The notes under the pieces: generated by a model
What the model was told of the DNA's origin: nothing
Databases searched by the model: none
The model's input: only the letters and a program-made list of their open reading frames with translations
Program-made: the position numbers and the translations under genes
Shown here: piece after piece, positions 46,501 through 55,955 of the stretch
Layout: each line of letters opens with the position of its first letter
Position numbering within the stretch: the stretch's first letter is position 1
Source: Amylostereum areolatum
Lineage: Eukaryota > Basidiomycota > Agaricomycetes > Russulales > Stereaceae
Direction: 5' to 3'
DNA length: 64,000 nucleotides
Assembly (NCBI GenBank): GCA_012932865.1
Contig: SAXG01000065.1
Span: 62,001-126,000 of the forward strand

Positions 46501-46600
46501 GCTGCTGGATAAGCCAGTCCCGGTGGCGAAAGGGGTGAAGGGCCGCGCACAAAGTCCAGTGAAGGAGGTGCTGGGAGGCAAGGAGAATCTGCCGTTTTGA
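43549..46600 (+). CDS. Kinesin motor protein, probably kinesin-7 (Kip2/KipA/CENP-E type)
   Basis: ATG 43549 (MSSSSTSSTTKLPRTMPFTP) opens a Ser/Thr/Pro-rich N-terminal extension of about 140 residues, as in fungal Kip2/KipA motors. The motor starts at KEDKVLVSIR. It carries FVFDEILTG, P-loop AYGQTASGKTFTL, EIYNETIHDLL, switch I NERSSRSHSVFRV, switch II LIDLAGSEKA, HVPYRNSKLTRMLQPSLSGD, and the neck linker LFAQRIKKVQLNAKKKEVVD. Coiled-coil exons follow (LLERYRQEIEDLKKRLSE), with an acidic tail ending VLGGKENLPF. Such motors carry cargo to microtubule plus ends. Extra bases near 44293 (before PVYNAVARGH) and 44569 (in SYLEIYNET) break the frame and look like sequence errors. Confidence 0.85.
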
Positions 46601-46919
46601 GGATCAGAAGCCGTGTGTAGGACCTATGTATCGTTTTGCTTTCGTGCTTGCTGTCATTGACTCAACTCCCTTGTGTACTTGACCACTCTTTCCTCTTGGA
46701 TCTTATTTATGTTCTGTAGGAAGGATATTAGGATGGATGGATGGTCGTGGATTCCAACTGTCGCACGCGTATACCAGCTACAAGGTCGATGGTATATCCT
46801 TCGCTGTGTCATCGTCTCAACATCATGCAACACCAGCTGAAGACTCCCTCTCGTCCAAACATGCTTTTGAGCTTTCAATATAATCCGGTACCAATCGTGC
46901 TTTGACGACATGACAGCGT

Positions 46920-47915
46920 CTACGACAGGAAGCGGCCTACAACATCCATAAACCGATCCCTTTCCTCGTACTGTGCCATGTGGGCAGAGGACGCGAACTG
47001 GATCCACTTGACTGTTTTCAAGCCTTGAAAGAAAGGAAGCATGCCGCTGTCCTGCGCTTCGTCGTAACGTCCATTGAGTAGAAGTGTAGGGCATGTAATC
47101 TTGGAGATTTCCTCGAGGACCGACCAGTCCTCGAGCGTTCCGTTCACGTAGAATTCAGATGGGCCCCACCTGATATCAGTCAGGTAAACGTGAGCAAGTG
47201 ATACTCCAGACAGGTCGACGACGTACATAGCGGCATAAACGGTGGGGTCCTCTTCCAGGAGTTGGAACGATGAGACGATCTCTGCTGGCATTGGGTTCAG
47301 ACGGCACATAAAGCGCGCATAGTACTCTCCCATTGCTTGCTGATATTCCTGACTGTCCGTCTTGCCTTCTTCTTCACATCTCTGTAGCGTGTCCTTGATC
47401 TCTGCAGGCAATGTCTCCCTGAGCTTTCCCTGTGCGGCGACCCACAACGCTATGGATGCCGCCGATGACATGATTACGAACTTGCGGAGTCCCTTGGGCT
47501 GTTTGGCGGCGAAGCGCGCGCCAAACATGCCGCCCCACGAGTGACCCAGTAGATCGTATTGTCGATCATCTGCGTTGAGTCCGAGGTGGGTCAAGAGCGA
47601 CTCAAGCTCCGCGACAAAAAGACCGTCGTTCCAAAACTCGGCACCGGCGGAGGCCTTCTCTCGCAGACGAGTTGAATTTCCACACCCGACTTGATCGTAT
47701 TGGATGATAGGTATGTTTCTGGCGACAGTCAAATCGGCGAGGGGATTGTAAGCGGCAGAGCCAACGCCAGGCCCGCCGTGCAGGATGACAAGAGGGATGG
47801 AAGCAGGCGTGAGGTCGCCAGTGATTTTGTACCATGTTTCGAGCGGCTTTCCGGCGGCAGGATAGTCGAACGGAGCCTTGCCACTCTGTACGATGGGAGG
47901 GACAGGGGAACCCAT
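46920..47915 (-). CDS. Proline iminopeptidase-like serine hydrolase (family S33)
   Basis: Starts MGSPVPPIVQSGKAPFDYPA at 47915. Motifs are PLVILHGGPGVGSAAYN (oxyanion HGGPG), IIQYDQVGCGNSTRL, nucleophile elbow YDLLGHSWGGMFGARFA, LLNGRYDEAQDSGM with the acidic residue, and a His in FASSAHMAQYEERDRF. These mark prolyl aminopeptidase and L-amino-acid amidase-type enzymes. A 57-bp intron (about 47171-47227, GTACGT donor, ATATCAG acceptor) is open in frame. Removing it gives AAMWGPSEFYVNGTLEDWS, which fits the family; the unspliced reading inserts unrelated residues. No signal peptide, so it is probably cytosolic. Confidence 0.85.
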   Translation of the reverse strand: MGSPVPPIVQSGKAPFDYPAAGKPLETWYKITGDLTPASIPLVILHGGPGVGSAAYNPLADLTVARNIPIIQYDQVGCGNSTRLREKASAGAEFWNDGLFVAELESLLTHLGLNADDRQYDLLGHSWGGMFGARFAAKQPKGLRKFVIMSSAASIALWVAAQGKLRETLPAEIKDTLQRCEEEGKTDSQEYQQAMGEYYARFMCRLNPMPAEIVSSFQLLEEDPTVYAAMYVVDLSGVSLAHVYLTDIRWGPSEFYVNGTLEDWSVLEEISKITCPTLLLNGRYDEAQDSGMLPFFQGLKTVKWIQFASSAHMAQYEERDRFMDVVGRFLS

Positions 47916-48679
47916 ACCTTCCACAACATTTCGGTTAGCAAATGAAAGAGTAAAAGAAGTAGGGACGACGCACTCCGTATCCTCAGCCTAAGCACTAGTT
48001 GATTACTGGTGGGCCACTGTCGGGGGAGGCGCAGCGATGAACCGTTGCGAAAATCGCATCTGGCCTCTTATACGTTCCCGTCAACAAACAGGATCACCCA
48101 GACCCCGGCCATGCCCGGGGACAGGCTTCGACACCCCCTGAAGCGCATTGGAATCTCCCAGTTTGTGCAGGTATACTCACGAAGGATGCGCCAAAAGGGC
48201 AACGGCTTGCCCTGTCACATGCCAAGAAGGTCTGTTATCGTGTGGTATGCATTGAAGGGGGGCGTCTTGTTTCGGCGGCGATGCTGCAGTCCTTACGAAG
48301 AGCGTACGACTCCAAACGAGGATCGGGAGCATAATGTGAGGTGTTCAAGAAGACGCGCTGTTCCTGCATAGCCGATACGCCGGTTATCCCGATGCTCGTG
48401 GTAGTGGTATATTCTTGGAACAGCTTTCAGAGTACTTGAACAGATCCGACCCTCCGATCATTACGCGTTGTAGAACTTCCGAAGGGGGTCGCAGCTGCAC
48501 AAAGTGTATAGATGACATTTTCGCTTTATAACTGGGGAGATACGGCCGACATGGTCATTTCGACCAAAGTTGAAACTTCTCACCGGACGTCAGGCGGCGA
48601 GATTCAATTGGTGACGAGAAAATGGAGATAGCGTCCAGCCAGAGAAGCAAAAAGAAGCAAATTCAATTTCCTAAGAAGT
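47916..48679. other. Intergenic region without a supportable gene
   Basis: About 760 bp. A 120-codon plus-strand frame at 48009-48371 shows no domain or splice logic and is probably chance. Confidence 0.5.
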
Positions 48680-50131
48680 TCAGAGACATTGAGAGTAATA
48701 CTGGCGTTCGACGTCCAAATATCAGATTCGCTCCAAGAGCGTCACCGGGAAGAGAAGCACTCACATCGTTGGTTGCCTTGCAAGTGTACGGGCTTGCACA
48801 AGTGGTCGGCCCACTATAATCACATCATCAGCCAACCATCCGATCCAGAGCCCATGCGATGAGATAACATACGTATACCCACTCCCACCACACTGCTGGT
48901 ACTGCTGGACGACCTGCGTGCTGGAGGGAGGTGCGGGAGCGGCAGCCGTCGACGAAGGCGAGGAGCCGCCCGCAGCGCTTGAGGGTGATGACGAGCTGCC
49001 CTGGGCGGGAAGGTTCGGGGGAGGTGTGTACCCAGCGAAGTTAGGGAACACCCGCGGTCCAGGAATGTCGTAGGTTGTGATGCTGGCGGCTTGGGCGCTG
49101 TAGATCTACGGAGAAGATGAATTGGGAATAGATGAAGGGTGTAGAGGAAGAACACACATCGACCATGACGCCGGGGTCGTTGGCGCCCCACGCGCCGGGA
49201 ATGGGCACGATGTAGTCATCTGTGGGGAAGACGCTCCCGCCACCAGTGATCTGAAGCTGCGCGCACTCGGGGTAAAACTGCAAGGTCGAGTAATTATGGG
49301 TCTCCTCGAAGAGCATGGCAGACGAGGCGCTTACCTGAGGTGTGTTCGCCTGGTGAAGGGCAAGGGTTTCCCAGCGGATCATATAGTTTCCCGCCTTGAG
49401 GTTGGAGGGGATAGTGGTATCCCAACTAAAGCGCGGGATCAGTCAGAAAGAGCTGCGGACGAATGACTCGCCAAAGGGAAAAGTATACTCACTAGAGGTC
49501 AGTCATGAGCTGTCCGTTGGCCCAGACGCCTTTCGCGAGTGTGCCCGAGACGAGGCCGAGCTCATAAATCTTGAACCACTTGAGAGACGCGCTGTTCACG
49601 CTGTTGCATGAACCGCCACAATTGGCGAGGTACACCGTGTATGGACCTTCAGCCTGGAAGGATCGCGCATGAGCGGTGCCGCCGCGATGACAAGGCGAAA
49701 ATACAAACATGAGTCCATTGAGGGTATACTGCCCGGATCGTCTCGCCAGCGGCCATGGTGATCGTCTGCTGTCCCGGGCCTGCCGTGCCGTCGTCGTTGC
49801 AATGCATCGTGCTGGGTTTGTGTGGCCTGCGCTCAGCCGGCGGACCTTAGTCACGAATGAGAGCGAGGAACTTACGGGTCCTCGGGGTCCAAGATGGGAT
49901 TGTAAGATGAGTATGGGCGCTCCGCTGTGACCTGGCCGGAAGGAGAGTTGTACGGAGACCATCTACGGTGGCTCATTCAGAACAAATTCCAGAAATGAAC
50001 GGGCGAGGATGGTACCCGGTGTACTGCGTGTTGCCGACAGACATCGAGATCACGCCGCCGTGAGCACGAACACTGGCGGCCGCGGCGAGAAGAGACAAAA
50101 CGGAGAGGAAGTTCTTTAAGAGAGGCTGCAT
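48680..50131 (-). CDS. AA9 lytic polysaccharide monooxygenase with C-terminal CBM1
   Basis: The signal peptide MQPLLKNFLSVLSLLAAAAS-VRA precedes HGGVISMSVGNTQYTG, so cleavage leaves the copper-binding His1 required in AA9. The second histidine is in AVYPQWTH, split exactly from AEGPYTVYLANC by an intron near 49655-49710. The axial Tyr lies in PQFYPECAQL. GVWANGQLMTDL and GNYMIRWETLALHQA are core AA9 blocks. A Ser/Pro/Ala linker leads to a CBM1: QYQQCGGSGYTGPTTCAS, PYTCKATND, then after an intron YYSQCL and a stop at 48680. The enzyme oxidatively cleaves cellulose or related glucans outside the cell. Dividing introns suit the usual fragmented AA9 genes of white-rot fungi. All exons join in frame. 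Confidence 0.92.
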
Positions 50132-50181
50132 GGTGTTTCGGGAAGGTAGACCTGTATTAGCATGAGCACACCGATGGTCGG

Positions 50182-50189
50182 CTTATATA
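50182..50189 (-). promoter_or_regulatory. TATA box of the AA9 gene
   Basis: Minus-strand TATATAAG lies 51 bp upstream of the ATG at 50131. The spacing equals that of other TATA-bearing genes in the window, as expected for an inducible gene. Confidence 0.55.
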
Positions 50190-51073
50190 CTAAACGCTCA
50201 CTAGGCCCCCGAAGTCCTTGGTGAACCGCCCGTCGTCGATAGGTGATTACTCGGGACAGGAGCAATAGGGCTTGAGGGAACCGGCGGCATCTCGGGGTTG
50301 TCGATCTTTAATTTTCCGTGAACAAGAACGGGCTCTTGACTTCAGCGAGGGGTCGCTCTAGATCGTCGAGGCAAATTAGCCTCATGGTTATGCACACACG
50401 ACAGAAAGCCGGGCCATTCAGCTTCGAAACGGGTCATATGCCAACGTCAGATGGTGAAGATGATCGTACTTATCCATTACCTTGTTGTCGCATAGTAGTA
50501 CACCGTCACTTGCCAGATGACCCAGCCTTTGTAGGAAATATGGCGGCGAGGCATTGTGGCGAGGGAGAGCGCAAAGACTGGAGGAGAATACGCCCTCATT
50601 GCAAGCAACGCCCTTGAATGCGCAGACTTGCGAAGGCTGAAGTGCTGCCATGTCGGGGAATTAATCGTTTGCCAAGCCCCCGAAATTCGAACAATTGGGC
50701 ACAAGTCCTTCTTCTCGCCTCTATACCCAAACGAAATGTGTCAGTTGACCCAGCGGGGTTGCATGAAGGCCCAAAGATCATCCTTGAAAGATAACTTGGA
50801 GCGTGCATTGCGACGGGCTCCTGGTTCGTCGACACCGAGACAGGAGCGTAGCGAAGAGATGGCTATTCTCGACAAACCCATACCATTCAAACCCTCCTAG
50901 TATAAGATTTCATGGCCGATGTTGATGGTGCTTTAAATGTACACAAAGCTCCGTTGTAATTGAAATCTCATTCAGCCGATGTCGATATCAAGAACGGGGA
51001 AACTGGTGCAAGAAATGGGCACATTAACGTCACGTTGCCCTAGGGAAGGACGTTCAGCACGCACCAAGGATGA
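50190..51073. other. Intergenic region without a supportable gene
   Basis: About 880 bp upstream of the AA9 gene and downstream of the acetyltransferase gene. Overlapping short frames on both strands near 50418-50900 have no domain. It probably includes the regulatory region of the AA9 gene. Confidence 0.45.
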
Positions 51074-51711
51074 TCAAACGAGCACCCACATGTTCTCGGG
51101 GATAGAAGGAGTTCTGGGCTGTCCCGCTTTGTGGCCCTCTTCGCCCCGATACTCGGATTTCAGAAGGCCCATCCAAATTTTGTCAACATATCTGCCTTCC
51201 TTCCACACCGACTCCCTCTGTCGCCCCTCATGCTGGAAACCACTGGCGACAACTAGTAAGGGCCGATCACCCCGTTGGAAAGGGGCCCCACTCACAGCTT
51301 TTCGTACAACGCGACCGCGCGAGGGTTGGACTGAAGCACGTACAAAGATAGACGCCGCAGCGCCATTCCATCGAACGCATATTGGATGAGCCACTCCATC
51401 ACCTCCGTCCCGTACCCTTTTCCCCACCACTTCTCGCTCAGACCGATACCGAGGTCCGCGTCCGCGTCCTTCGCCGCGTGAAGTTGCAGCAGCGTGAATC
51501 CCATGGTTTGGCCGCTCTCTTTGTCCACGATGACGACGAAGAGGCCACATCTGACCATCGCTTCGAGCCGTTGCCGATGCGCGTCTGGGCTTGGTGTGGC
51601 GTACCCTTCGGTGAGGTTGACGAGAACGTTGTACTCGTTGTAAAGCGAGAAGAAGAACCCCTCGTCAGAAGGGTGATATCCTCGAAGAATAAGCCGCGTA
51701 GTTTCAAACAT
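51074..51711 (-). CDS. GNAT-family N-acetyltransferase
   Basis: Starts MFETTRLILRGYHPSDEGFF at 51711, the usual RimJ/RimL-type opening. It continues through FVVIVDKESGQTMGFTLLQL and LGIGLSEKWWGKGYGTEVME, whose G-K-G-Y-G-T is the acetyl-CoA pyrophosphate loop. Next are LRRLSLYVLQSNPRAVALYE, then after a GTGAGT...CCAG intron LGFQHEGRQRESVWKEGRYV and a stop at 51074. About 195 residues in two exons. It transfers an acetyl group from acetyl-CoA to an amine or protein N terminus; the substrate is unknown. A later frame (IPENMWVLV) forms the C terminus. Confidence 0.85.
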
Positions 51712-52355
51712 TGGAAGGGACTGGTGGCTGAAAACAGAGAAAGAGGTCAGAGACAGAAGTAGCGTGATTATACAAAATACTGTAAGAGCACACGAGCTTC
51801 GAGGAACAATCAAAGAAAGTGTGGTGAATGCAGACCATATTTGACCATGATCGTGGATACGTAGCCATCGAGTGCCGCTTGGGTTCCGTTGGAGGGGTTT
51901 TGAAGCGACGTTGTCCTGTCCTGGTCACGGACGCAGATATGTGAAAAGGCAGGTGAAAGCGAATCATGATATTGAAAGCAAGGTGAGTACAACCGCACAC
52001 ACCCACGCCAAATTAAGACAGAAAACATCCACGACCTGAACGATCGTGGATTCGTGCTCCGCTCCAGCCTCCGGCTCTCCTACTTATCCCCACTCCCTAT
52101 CTCCCAACCGCGCGACCTGTTTTAGATTTGGATCGAGGGGTATTGGCTGTTTTGACGGTGAGAAGGGTCTCCGCAACGGGTCCCGCTGTGCATGGATGTT
52201 CGGATTGTTATTGTTACCCAAGCGAAGCCAATACTGAAAATGCGTTGAGGATAACACCACGGAGCGACATGTGCAACGGCCGTAGTTGTGCGGTGAATAA
52301 GGGGTGGTGCGTCGTATACGGCGTAGAAACGATACTGGAAAGTTGGAAGAGGTCA
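51712..52355. other. Intergenic region bordering the transposon nest
   Basis: About 640 bp with no supportable gene. It ends where the GATA-rich repeat starts at 52356. Confidence 0.45.
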
Positions 52356-52400
52356 CCGGTCAAGCCCAGTGAAAAGTCGGTCGATAGGATAGGATAGGAT
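52356..52400 (+). repeat. GATA-rich host repeat, left part beside the small element
   Basis: GTCAAGCCCAGTGAAAAGTC followed by GGTCGATAGGATAGGATAGG matches both arms at the centre of the palindrome at 63380-63440. The last ten bases (AGGATAGGAT, 52391-52400) are repeated directly at 54458-54467, so the repeat was split by insertion of the 52401-54457 element. Confidence 0.8.
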
Positions 52401-52559
52401 AGACTAGGCAAACTCGGAGATTTTTACCGGCGTTTGCGCGAAGGAATGCTGACATCGCATCCTTCCCGATTGAATTCGAGTTCTTCGTCACATGACCCAG
52501 TTCGTCTGCGCGTCAACGCGTCGCGTGGTGGGTCGCTACTCTTACCATATTACACTACC

Positions 52560-53955
52560 ATGTATCCATCCAATACAACCGACGACGATTTACCATATTC
52601 TTCCTCGGGTCTATTCACTCGTTCGGACGACACTTTTCGTCCCACTGAACGACCACCAATCCGTCAACCGGCACACTTAGGCCAAGGAAACAAAAATAAA
52701 TACCAGCAGAGAGATCACAAGCCCTCGTAACATCCAGCAGTTTCGTGTCCTGCAGCGCGGCCACCTCTGCTGCTCCTGAAGCGCTTGCCCCACCTGCACT
52801 CGGATCTTCACTCACGCTACAATGGCCCACAACCCCCACAGTGGTCACCGACAGTTGGCCACACAGCCCTAGCTCAGTTTCAACGTCCCCAACGGTGCCA
52901 TCGACCCCACGTTCGACATTCGACTCTGAAGGGTCAAAAAATCGTTCCTCGCTCCTAAACACACCCCTCACTCCTCATTCTGCTTTGTCGAGTCCGGTTC
53001 TCGCACGTCTGGGTGAGATGTCACTCCGGTCTCCTGAAACCAGTCAGTCCAGTCCGGCGCATGGCCCGTCATCCCCATCCCATTCGCTACTCTCCCCCTC
53101 TATCTTTCCTTCGTGTCATCAAGGCTCGCTGAAGAGCTCGATCCCGGGTCTTCGCGCTGGAACGAATCTTCATCCGACATGATCGACAGCTCTCACTCCC
53201 CGCCTATCTCCGTCCAACCCCTCAGACCATCAGCACCGATCGTCTCCCGACCTCCTACGCCCATGCGTGAGGACCGTGAGGACCGTCAAGTGGAAGAATT
53301 GCGGCAGACAGTGCCGAAGAGTCGCATCGTCCAATCGAAGCGCATGTCGGCAGACAAACGGTGTCTCTCGGCGCTCGATGGTTGTCGAACCCGGCGACGC
53401 GGCGGGTGCGAAGAGTTCCTTCTCACATTGTTCAGTGCCGAAGCGTCCAAGGGCACACGCAAACATGCACGTAGCTTCCTCAAAAGTCGCCGGATTGCCG
53501 CTCTTCTCAATCTCTGGATGGGCGACCGAGACGCGCGAGAGCAGCTACACGAGTGGATCAAGGAAAACTCGGCTGACGCTGTGAGCGAGGTCGTCTCTTC
53601 GGAGATGGAGGAATTCAAGGATCAATACCTCCTACAGATCAAAGAGGTTACACCGGGGTACCTGCTGAATTTCTGCCTCAAAGACACGATCAAGCTGCTC
53701 ACGAAGAACGTAACACCGACGATGCGGAAAATGCTGCTCAAGGCGGTCCGTTCCAAGCGCGCTGGCGAAGAGGATACAAAGAAAGATCCCGAGGAGGTGA
53801 GTCGTCCATCATTGTAGGCGTGCGTTTCTCATCGACGTCTTCAGGGTGTGCTCGTCCTTCTTTCACAGATGGCCAAACTCTGCTCGGAGAATGCGAACGC
53901 CTTTGCGTTGGCGTTCGGGATAGCGGCGTGGGCAGCCGGGACGCCGAGGAAGCGC
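52560..53955 (+). pseudogene. Truncated DUF6589 gene, N-terminal region only
   Basis: Coding-like text starts around 52560 (MYPSNTTDDDLPYSSSGLF) and passes through a Ser/Pro/Thr-rich segment (52745-53110). After a frame change near 53113 it gives ARSFLKSRRIAALLNLWMGD, EMEEFKDQYLLQIKEV and NVTPTMRKMLLKAV. After a short intron comes LLSQMAKLCSENANAFALAF. This is the layout of DUF6589 proteins before their conserved core, and parallels residues 100-330 of the protein at 59230. The text stops abruptly near AAWAAGTPRKR, where antisense helicase sequence begins. The core region with YDN and GDQL motifs is missing. Confidence 0.6.
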
Positions 53956-54198
53956 GGCCACGATGATGTGCATGGTCTTTCCGGAGCCCGTTCCTGCGAT
54001 AAGCACCGTGTCGTGTCCTTCGTGATATTGCACAGCTGTCAGGAGTTGGTCTTCCAGCAGACAAATCTTCCTGCCCGTCGCTGCGTACAGAAGTTGATGA
54101 GCTTGATGTGCCGTGTCTTGAGCTGTATCCGATATCCGGGCTAATGTCTCGAGAAATAGGGAGGAAAGCGGGGGTATAGGTCCATGGTATAATTCCAT
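53955..54198 (-). pseudogene. Truncated RecQ-like helicase, N-terminal region only
   Basis: The minus-strand ATG at 54198 gives MELYHGPIPPLSSLFLETLA, then a Q-motif-like LLEDQLLTAVQYHEGHD and a Walker A box VLIAGTGSGKTMHIIVAALP. Coding similarity ends there, at the deletion junction shared with the DUF6589 fragment. Only motif I of the helicase is left. The upstream open frame reaches into the right terminal inverted repeat. Confidence 0.65.
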
Positions 54199-54457
54199 TG
54201 TGTCCCGTGTCGAATAATTAGGGTATCGTGAAGTGAAATGAGAGAAGGACGGTGGAGAACACGGTTCAAAATCCTGGTGACGCGTCGACGCGCAGACGAG
54301 CTGGGTCATGTGACGAAGAACTCGAATTCAATCGGGAAGGATGCGGTGTCAGCATTCCTTCGCGCAAAACCCGCCAACGAAACGACGAGTTTTCCCAGTC
54401 TCTAACAACACTACTCGTTCGTCAGTGGCTTGTTAGATCAAACTGGTTACGAGTCTA

Positions 54458-54570
54458 AGGATAGGATACAATACAAAACAATACAAAATGATAGGGTTCG
54501 ATACGTTTGAAGAAATAAGCAACGCAACGGATAGGAGCGGATAGGGACGGATAGAAACTGATACAACCCT
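54458..54570 (+). repeat. GATA-rich host repeat, right part beside the small element
   Basis: AGGATAGGATACAATACAAA and further GATAG/GATAC units continue the repeat interrupted at 52400. The same unit type (GGATAGGATACAAT...) is found in the palindrome arms near 63365 and 63435. Confidence 0.7.
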
Positions 54571-55144
54571 ATTTTGGGACTATGCTTGCTCGACGCCAAG
54601 TCTTCCTTGAGCCTTCCTCGAGCTTCCCTCCGAACGGCATCACTCTTTTTATTATCACTGGAATAAGCAGTCGAAGATTCCGACGACTTTGAGCGGCTCG
54701 ACCCTCCCGTTATTCCCTAGACACTATTTGTCTATCTACAGCCAACTTCATGCACACCGAGTCCTTTGTGTACGCTTGTGTACACTGCCCTCACCTTTCC
54801 CTCCGTGTATTCTGAGTCCTCCCTTCTCTCTCACACCACCACCTGTCCCTCCCACTTGTATCCTTTCCCTCATTCGCCTCTACACCCGCAACATCCTCGT
54901 CCTTGTCCACCACGTCCGCACCCCCACAACTGACATCAAGCACCAGCCACCACTGCATCAATGTCGCGTTGAGCGCCGGGGGGATATGACGGTGACGATA
55001 AGGACTTGCAAGGTATGTGCCCCATGTTGCTTAGCCTCCGTTCCCTCCGTTCCCTTGCGCTCTTTATAGAGCTTTGGTATGTCAATTCCGTGCATCCCAT
55101 CACACCCACACTAATATATGTTTCAGCCCCCGGTACTGGTTCAC
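54571..55144. other. Pyrimidine-rich stretch, no supportable gene
   Basis: CT-rich DNA with open but meaningless frames (54689-55069). It probably belongs to the same repeated unit as the palindrome arm that starts at 55145, but its partner would lie beyond position 64000. Confidence 0.4.
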
Positions 55145-55542
55145 ATATATGCCCGGCATCCGCGCGCGGCCCTCTCCAGGAAGGGATGCTTGCCGGCACT
55201 CGTGCTTTCACTCGCGCGTTTCGGTGCCCAAGATGTCTGGGTAGTGGCTGATGTCGAGGTTGTCCGGGTTGCGGTCATCGTCGAGGACGACAAGCGCACA
55301 CACTCCGCCCCGCTTTGCCCCTGCCATGTTCCCATTGGTATACGCATGCTCCCCTCCCCCCGATATGTGTACATATGTAGTCTATATAAATCATAATAAA
55401 CCTCTTTTCACATAATCACCAAAGAAAGGAAGAGGAGCCCAGAAATGGGCCAAAGAACCGTGACTAGCACCCACTGCCGAGCTTCCGAAATCACCGTGCT
55501 AGGCACATTTCCGATACATAAGGATACATAAGGATAGGGAGG
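55145..55542 (+). repeat. Outer part of the left palindrome arm
   Basis: These 398 bp are the reverse complement of 63603-64000 with only a few substitutions (for example near 55461 and 55490) and no gap. The arm continues at 63207-63395 after the inserted element and probably extends further left, matching sequence beyond the window end. Confidence 0.92.
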
Positions 55543-55657
55543 AGGCTCGGAACCAGCCGTTACATTCAAGCTCCGCTACGCTACACTGGGTAACGGCTGG
55601 GCTCACTCGGGACATTTTTGGCGGGGGGCAAATCCTGATTTCGACTTGGTGAAATTT
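55543..55657 (+). repeat. Left terminal inverted repeat with internal hairpin
   Basis: The tip AGGCTCGGAA is followed by a hairpin (arms CCAGCCGTTAC and GTAACGGCTGG, 55553-55602), then by a 55-bp block from CACTCGGGAC to GGTGAAATTT. That block is inverted at 63025-63078 with about ten mismatches. Confidence 0.85.
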
Positions 55658-55955
55658 CGCACTTTGCGCGCGGACCTCTTTAAAGCACTTCCTTTCCTCT
55701 TTCTCAATACCGTCCTCCATGCTCAAATAAAGTGTCGCTCCCATCATTTATTATGTCTGCAAAGTAGGAAAGAAGAATATATTGGGAGAGAAGGCAGAAC
55801 CATGACGGGAATCGTCAAATTTCGATGGGGGGAAAGATCCATTAGCCCCGCGTGGGGTGGATATCTGAACGACGGGGTTACGGAGCAAGTGAGTTGTGCG
55901 AGAAATTTAGCCCCGTTACAAAGTACGCACTGCACAATGGATGCGCGACGCCGCA
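55658..55955. other. Non-coding left flank inside the large element
   Basis: About 300 bp between the left inverted repeat and the helicase stop codon. It probably holds the helicase 3' untranslated region. No further gene was recognised. Confidence 0.45.

Larger units (their letters stand above)
52401..54457. mobile_element. Internally deleted relative of the helicase/DUF6589 element
   Basis: It is flanked by AGGATAGGAT (52391-52400 and 54458-54467), a 9-10 bp target duplication. The ends are inverted repeats: left 52401-52527, right 54284-54408 plus an outer hairpin. Near-identical inverted stretches include GCGCGAAGGAATGCTGACA. The right tip reads (reverse strand) TAGACTCGTAACCAG, close to TAGCCTCGTGACCAG of the large element at 55543-63196. 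Inside the tip, CTGGGAAAACTCG and TTGGCGGG resemble CTGGGCACACTCGG and TTGGCGGG of the large element. The interior holds only a DUF6589 N-terminal fragment (plus) and a helicase N-terminal fragment (minus) meeting near 53955. It is non-autonomous. Confidence 0.8.

Noticed and set aside
48009..48371. Plus-strand 120-codon open frame
   Set aside because: Arg-rich chance frame without splice signals, domain or neighbours that suggest a gene.
54689..55069. Plus-strand 126-codon open frame
   Set aside because: Pyrimidine-rich low-complexity DNA giving Pro/Leu/Ser text; no domain.
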